Shown: positions 15,868 to 16,750 of the stretch, one piece after another
How positions within the stretch are numbered: position 1 is the first letter of the stretch
Layout of the letters: each line of letters starts with the position of its first letter
NCBI GenBank assembly: GCA_013043915.1
Contig: JABEVH010000046.1
Location: 1 to 16,750, forward strand
Source of the DNA: Pseudomonadales bacterium
GTDB taxonomy: Bacteria; Pseudomonadota; Gammaproteobacteria; Pseudomonadales; Moraxellaceae
Direction: 5' to 3'
DNA: 16,750 nt
Position numbers and translations under genes: made by a program
Notes under the pieces: model-generated
What the model was told of the DNA's origin: nothing
Seen by the model: only the letters and a program-made list of their open reading frames with translations
Databases searched by the model: none

Positions 15868-16587
15868 TTAGAAATCACCGTAGCGCTGTTGCAGCAGACT
15901 GAGTGCCACAAGAGGGGCTGTTTCTGTACGCAAAATACGTGGCCCCAAGCGGATTCCCTGAAACATTTTAGCCTTAGCCAAGGCAAGTTCTTGCGGACTT
16001 AGTCCTCCTTCCGGACCAATGAGCAGACAAACTGAATCGGTCTTTGTAGGTAACTCAGCTATACGTAGATCTCCTAGCGGATCTAGTGCCAGGCACAGGG
16101 TTTCATGGGGTTGATCAAGAAAATTAGTCAATTCCAGAGCGACATTCAATGCGGGTACCACACTGCGGCCACATTGTTCGGCGGCACTGATCATGACTTG
16201 CTGCGCATGTTCCACCTTGCGCTCCTGGCGATTGAGGTCGCGTAGACGCACTTCGCAGCGTTCACTGCTTAATAAGGTAATTTGACTGACACCCAGTTCA
16301 ATCGCCTTTTGCAGTGCCCAGTCCATACGTTCACCCTTGCTCATGACCAGTGCCAGATGTACCTGCAAGGGTGATTCAGTGCTATTAGCAATTTTATCGA
16401 GTACTTCCACGGCCACACGATGTCGATCGACAGCCATGACACGGGTTGTGTAGTTATAGCCGTCACCATTAAACAGGGTGAGGTTGTCATCAAGGCGTAC
16501 ACGTAGCACAAGAGCATGCCGACGAGCCATCTCGGGGAGCTCTATCGACAGTCCTGGCTGCAAAATTAAATCGCAATAAAATCTCAA
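15868..16587 (-). CDS. rsmE: 16S rRNA m3U1498 methyltransferase RsmE
   Basis: RsmE methylates N3 of U1498 in 16S rRNA on the assembled small subunit, using S-adenosylmethionine. The 239-residue protein has the N-terminal PUA-like RNA-binding part (HALVLRVRLDDNLTLFNG) and the C-terminal SPOUT trefoil-knot domain. Family motifs are KGERMDWALQKAIELG (84-99), SAAEQCGRS (134-142), IGPEGGLS (190-197) and LGPRILRTETA (214-224), the last two forming the cofactor knot. The start is a TTG at 16587 with a run of seven G at 16594-16600 as the probable binding site, 6 nt upstream; no ATG in frame is better placed. It lies 12 nt after the bioA stop on the same strand, so the two are probably cotranscribed and convergent with the pil-chp operon. 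It has no known link to pili. Confidence 0.96.
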   Translation of the reverse strand: MRFYCDLILQPGLSIELPEMARRHALVLRVRLDDNLTLFNGDGYNYTTRVMAVDRHRVAVEVLDKIANSTESPLQVHLALVMSKGERMDWALQKAIELGVSQITLLSSERCEVRLRDLNRQERKVEHAQQVMISAAEQCGRSVVPALNVALELTNFLDQPHETLCLALDPLGDLRIAELPTKTDSVCLLIGPEGGLSPQELALAKAKMFQGIRLGPRILRTETAPLVALSLLQQRYGDF

Positions 16588-16599
16588 TATGTTCCCCCC

Positions 16600-16750
16600 C
16601 TAGGGCAGGGCTACTTGGGCAGCAGGATCACCCTGATGGCAACCCTCAGGAGAGGGCTCCAAGGTGGCTGCTTCAACAGATTCCTGCAGGACGGTGAAGA
16701 TCTGCTTTATATCATCCTGATCGATAATATAAGGAGGCATGATATAGACG
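16600..16750 (-). CDS. bioA: BioA C-terminal end (partial, cut by window edge)
   Basis: The last 49 codons of a minus-strand gene lie at the right edge, with a TAG stop at 16600-16602. The peptide begins VYIMPPYIIDQDDIKQIF, the characteristic C-terminal strand and helix of adenosylmethionine-8-amino-7-oxononanoate aminotransferase, the PLP enzyme that makes diaminopelargonic acid in biotin synthesis. The rest, including the catalytic lysine, is outside the window. The tail after the family's usual end (about 25 residues, with EPSPEGCHQGDPAAQ) is slightly long. The identification is supported by context, since rsmE-bioA is the Pseudomonas neighbour pair next to the chp genes as I recall. The stop codon's G is the first of the seven-G run used as the rsmE binding site. 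Confidence 0.8.
   Translation of the reverse strand, partial: VYIMPPYIIDQDDIKQIFTVLQESVEAATLEPSPEGCHQGDPAAQVALP

Noticed and set aside
1..16750. Mobile elements, CRISPR arrays, tRNA or rRNA genes, toxin-antitoxin or phage-defence genes
   Set aside because: I found no transposase, integrase, regularly spaced repeat array, tRNA-like clover leaf or defence-type gene. The only tandem repeat is inside chpA and is coding.

Overview
The window comes from a gammaproteobacterium with type IV pili and mid-range GC (roughly half by eye). Its core is a complete Pil-Chp chemosensory operon, pilG-pilH-pilI-pilJ-pilK-chpA-chpB-chpC, on the plus strand (2305-15804). The proteins resemble their Pseudomonas aeruginosa counterparts closely in sequence and length. 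The right flank (chpC, then convergent rsmE and bioA) also matches the Pseudomonas arrangement as I remember it. The left flank does not: gshB would precede pilG in Pseudomonas, but here there is an HDOD-domain gene and a DUF4124-like gene. A relative of Pseudomonadales/Oceanospirillales is likely; I cannot name the genus.

Layout. 1-368: no gene recognised; several inverted repeats and a possible promoter. 369-1196 (+): HDOD-domain regulator. 1145-1789 (-): exported DUF4124-like coiled-coil protein, overlapping the HDOD gene tail to tail by 52 bp. 1790-2304: long intergenic leader ahead of pilG, with a possible sigma70-like promoter and a hairpin. 2305-15804 (+): the Pil-Chp operon. 15805-15867: short convergent gap with weak hairpins. 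15868-16587 (-): rsmE. 16600-16750 (-): the C-terminal end of bioA, cut by the window edge.

How the genes work together. PilJ is the membrane receptor. PilI and ChpC are CheW-type adaptors that couple it to ChpA, a very large CheA-type kinase. ChpA carries eight phosphotransfer-like modules, six with the phospho-accepting His in place, then kinase, CheW and receiver domains. PilG and PilH are the single-domain response regulators. PilK (CheR-type) and ChpB (CheB-type) would add and remove receptor methyl groups. In Pseudomonas this pathway controls twitching motility and surface sensing, partly through cAMP. The accessory genes chpD and chpE are absent between chpC and rsmE.

The less ordinary points are: three recent, nearly identical tandem repeats coding an acidic linker in ChpA; a 14-codon ORF with a strong Shine-Dalgarno whose stop overlaps the chpA start; a degenerate receiver-like N-terminus on ChpB; and the structured gene-free stretches before the HDOD gene and before pilG. 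I did not find a wholly new system.
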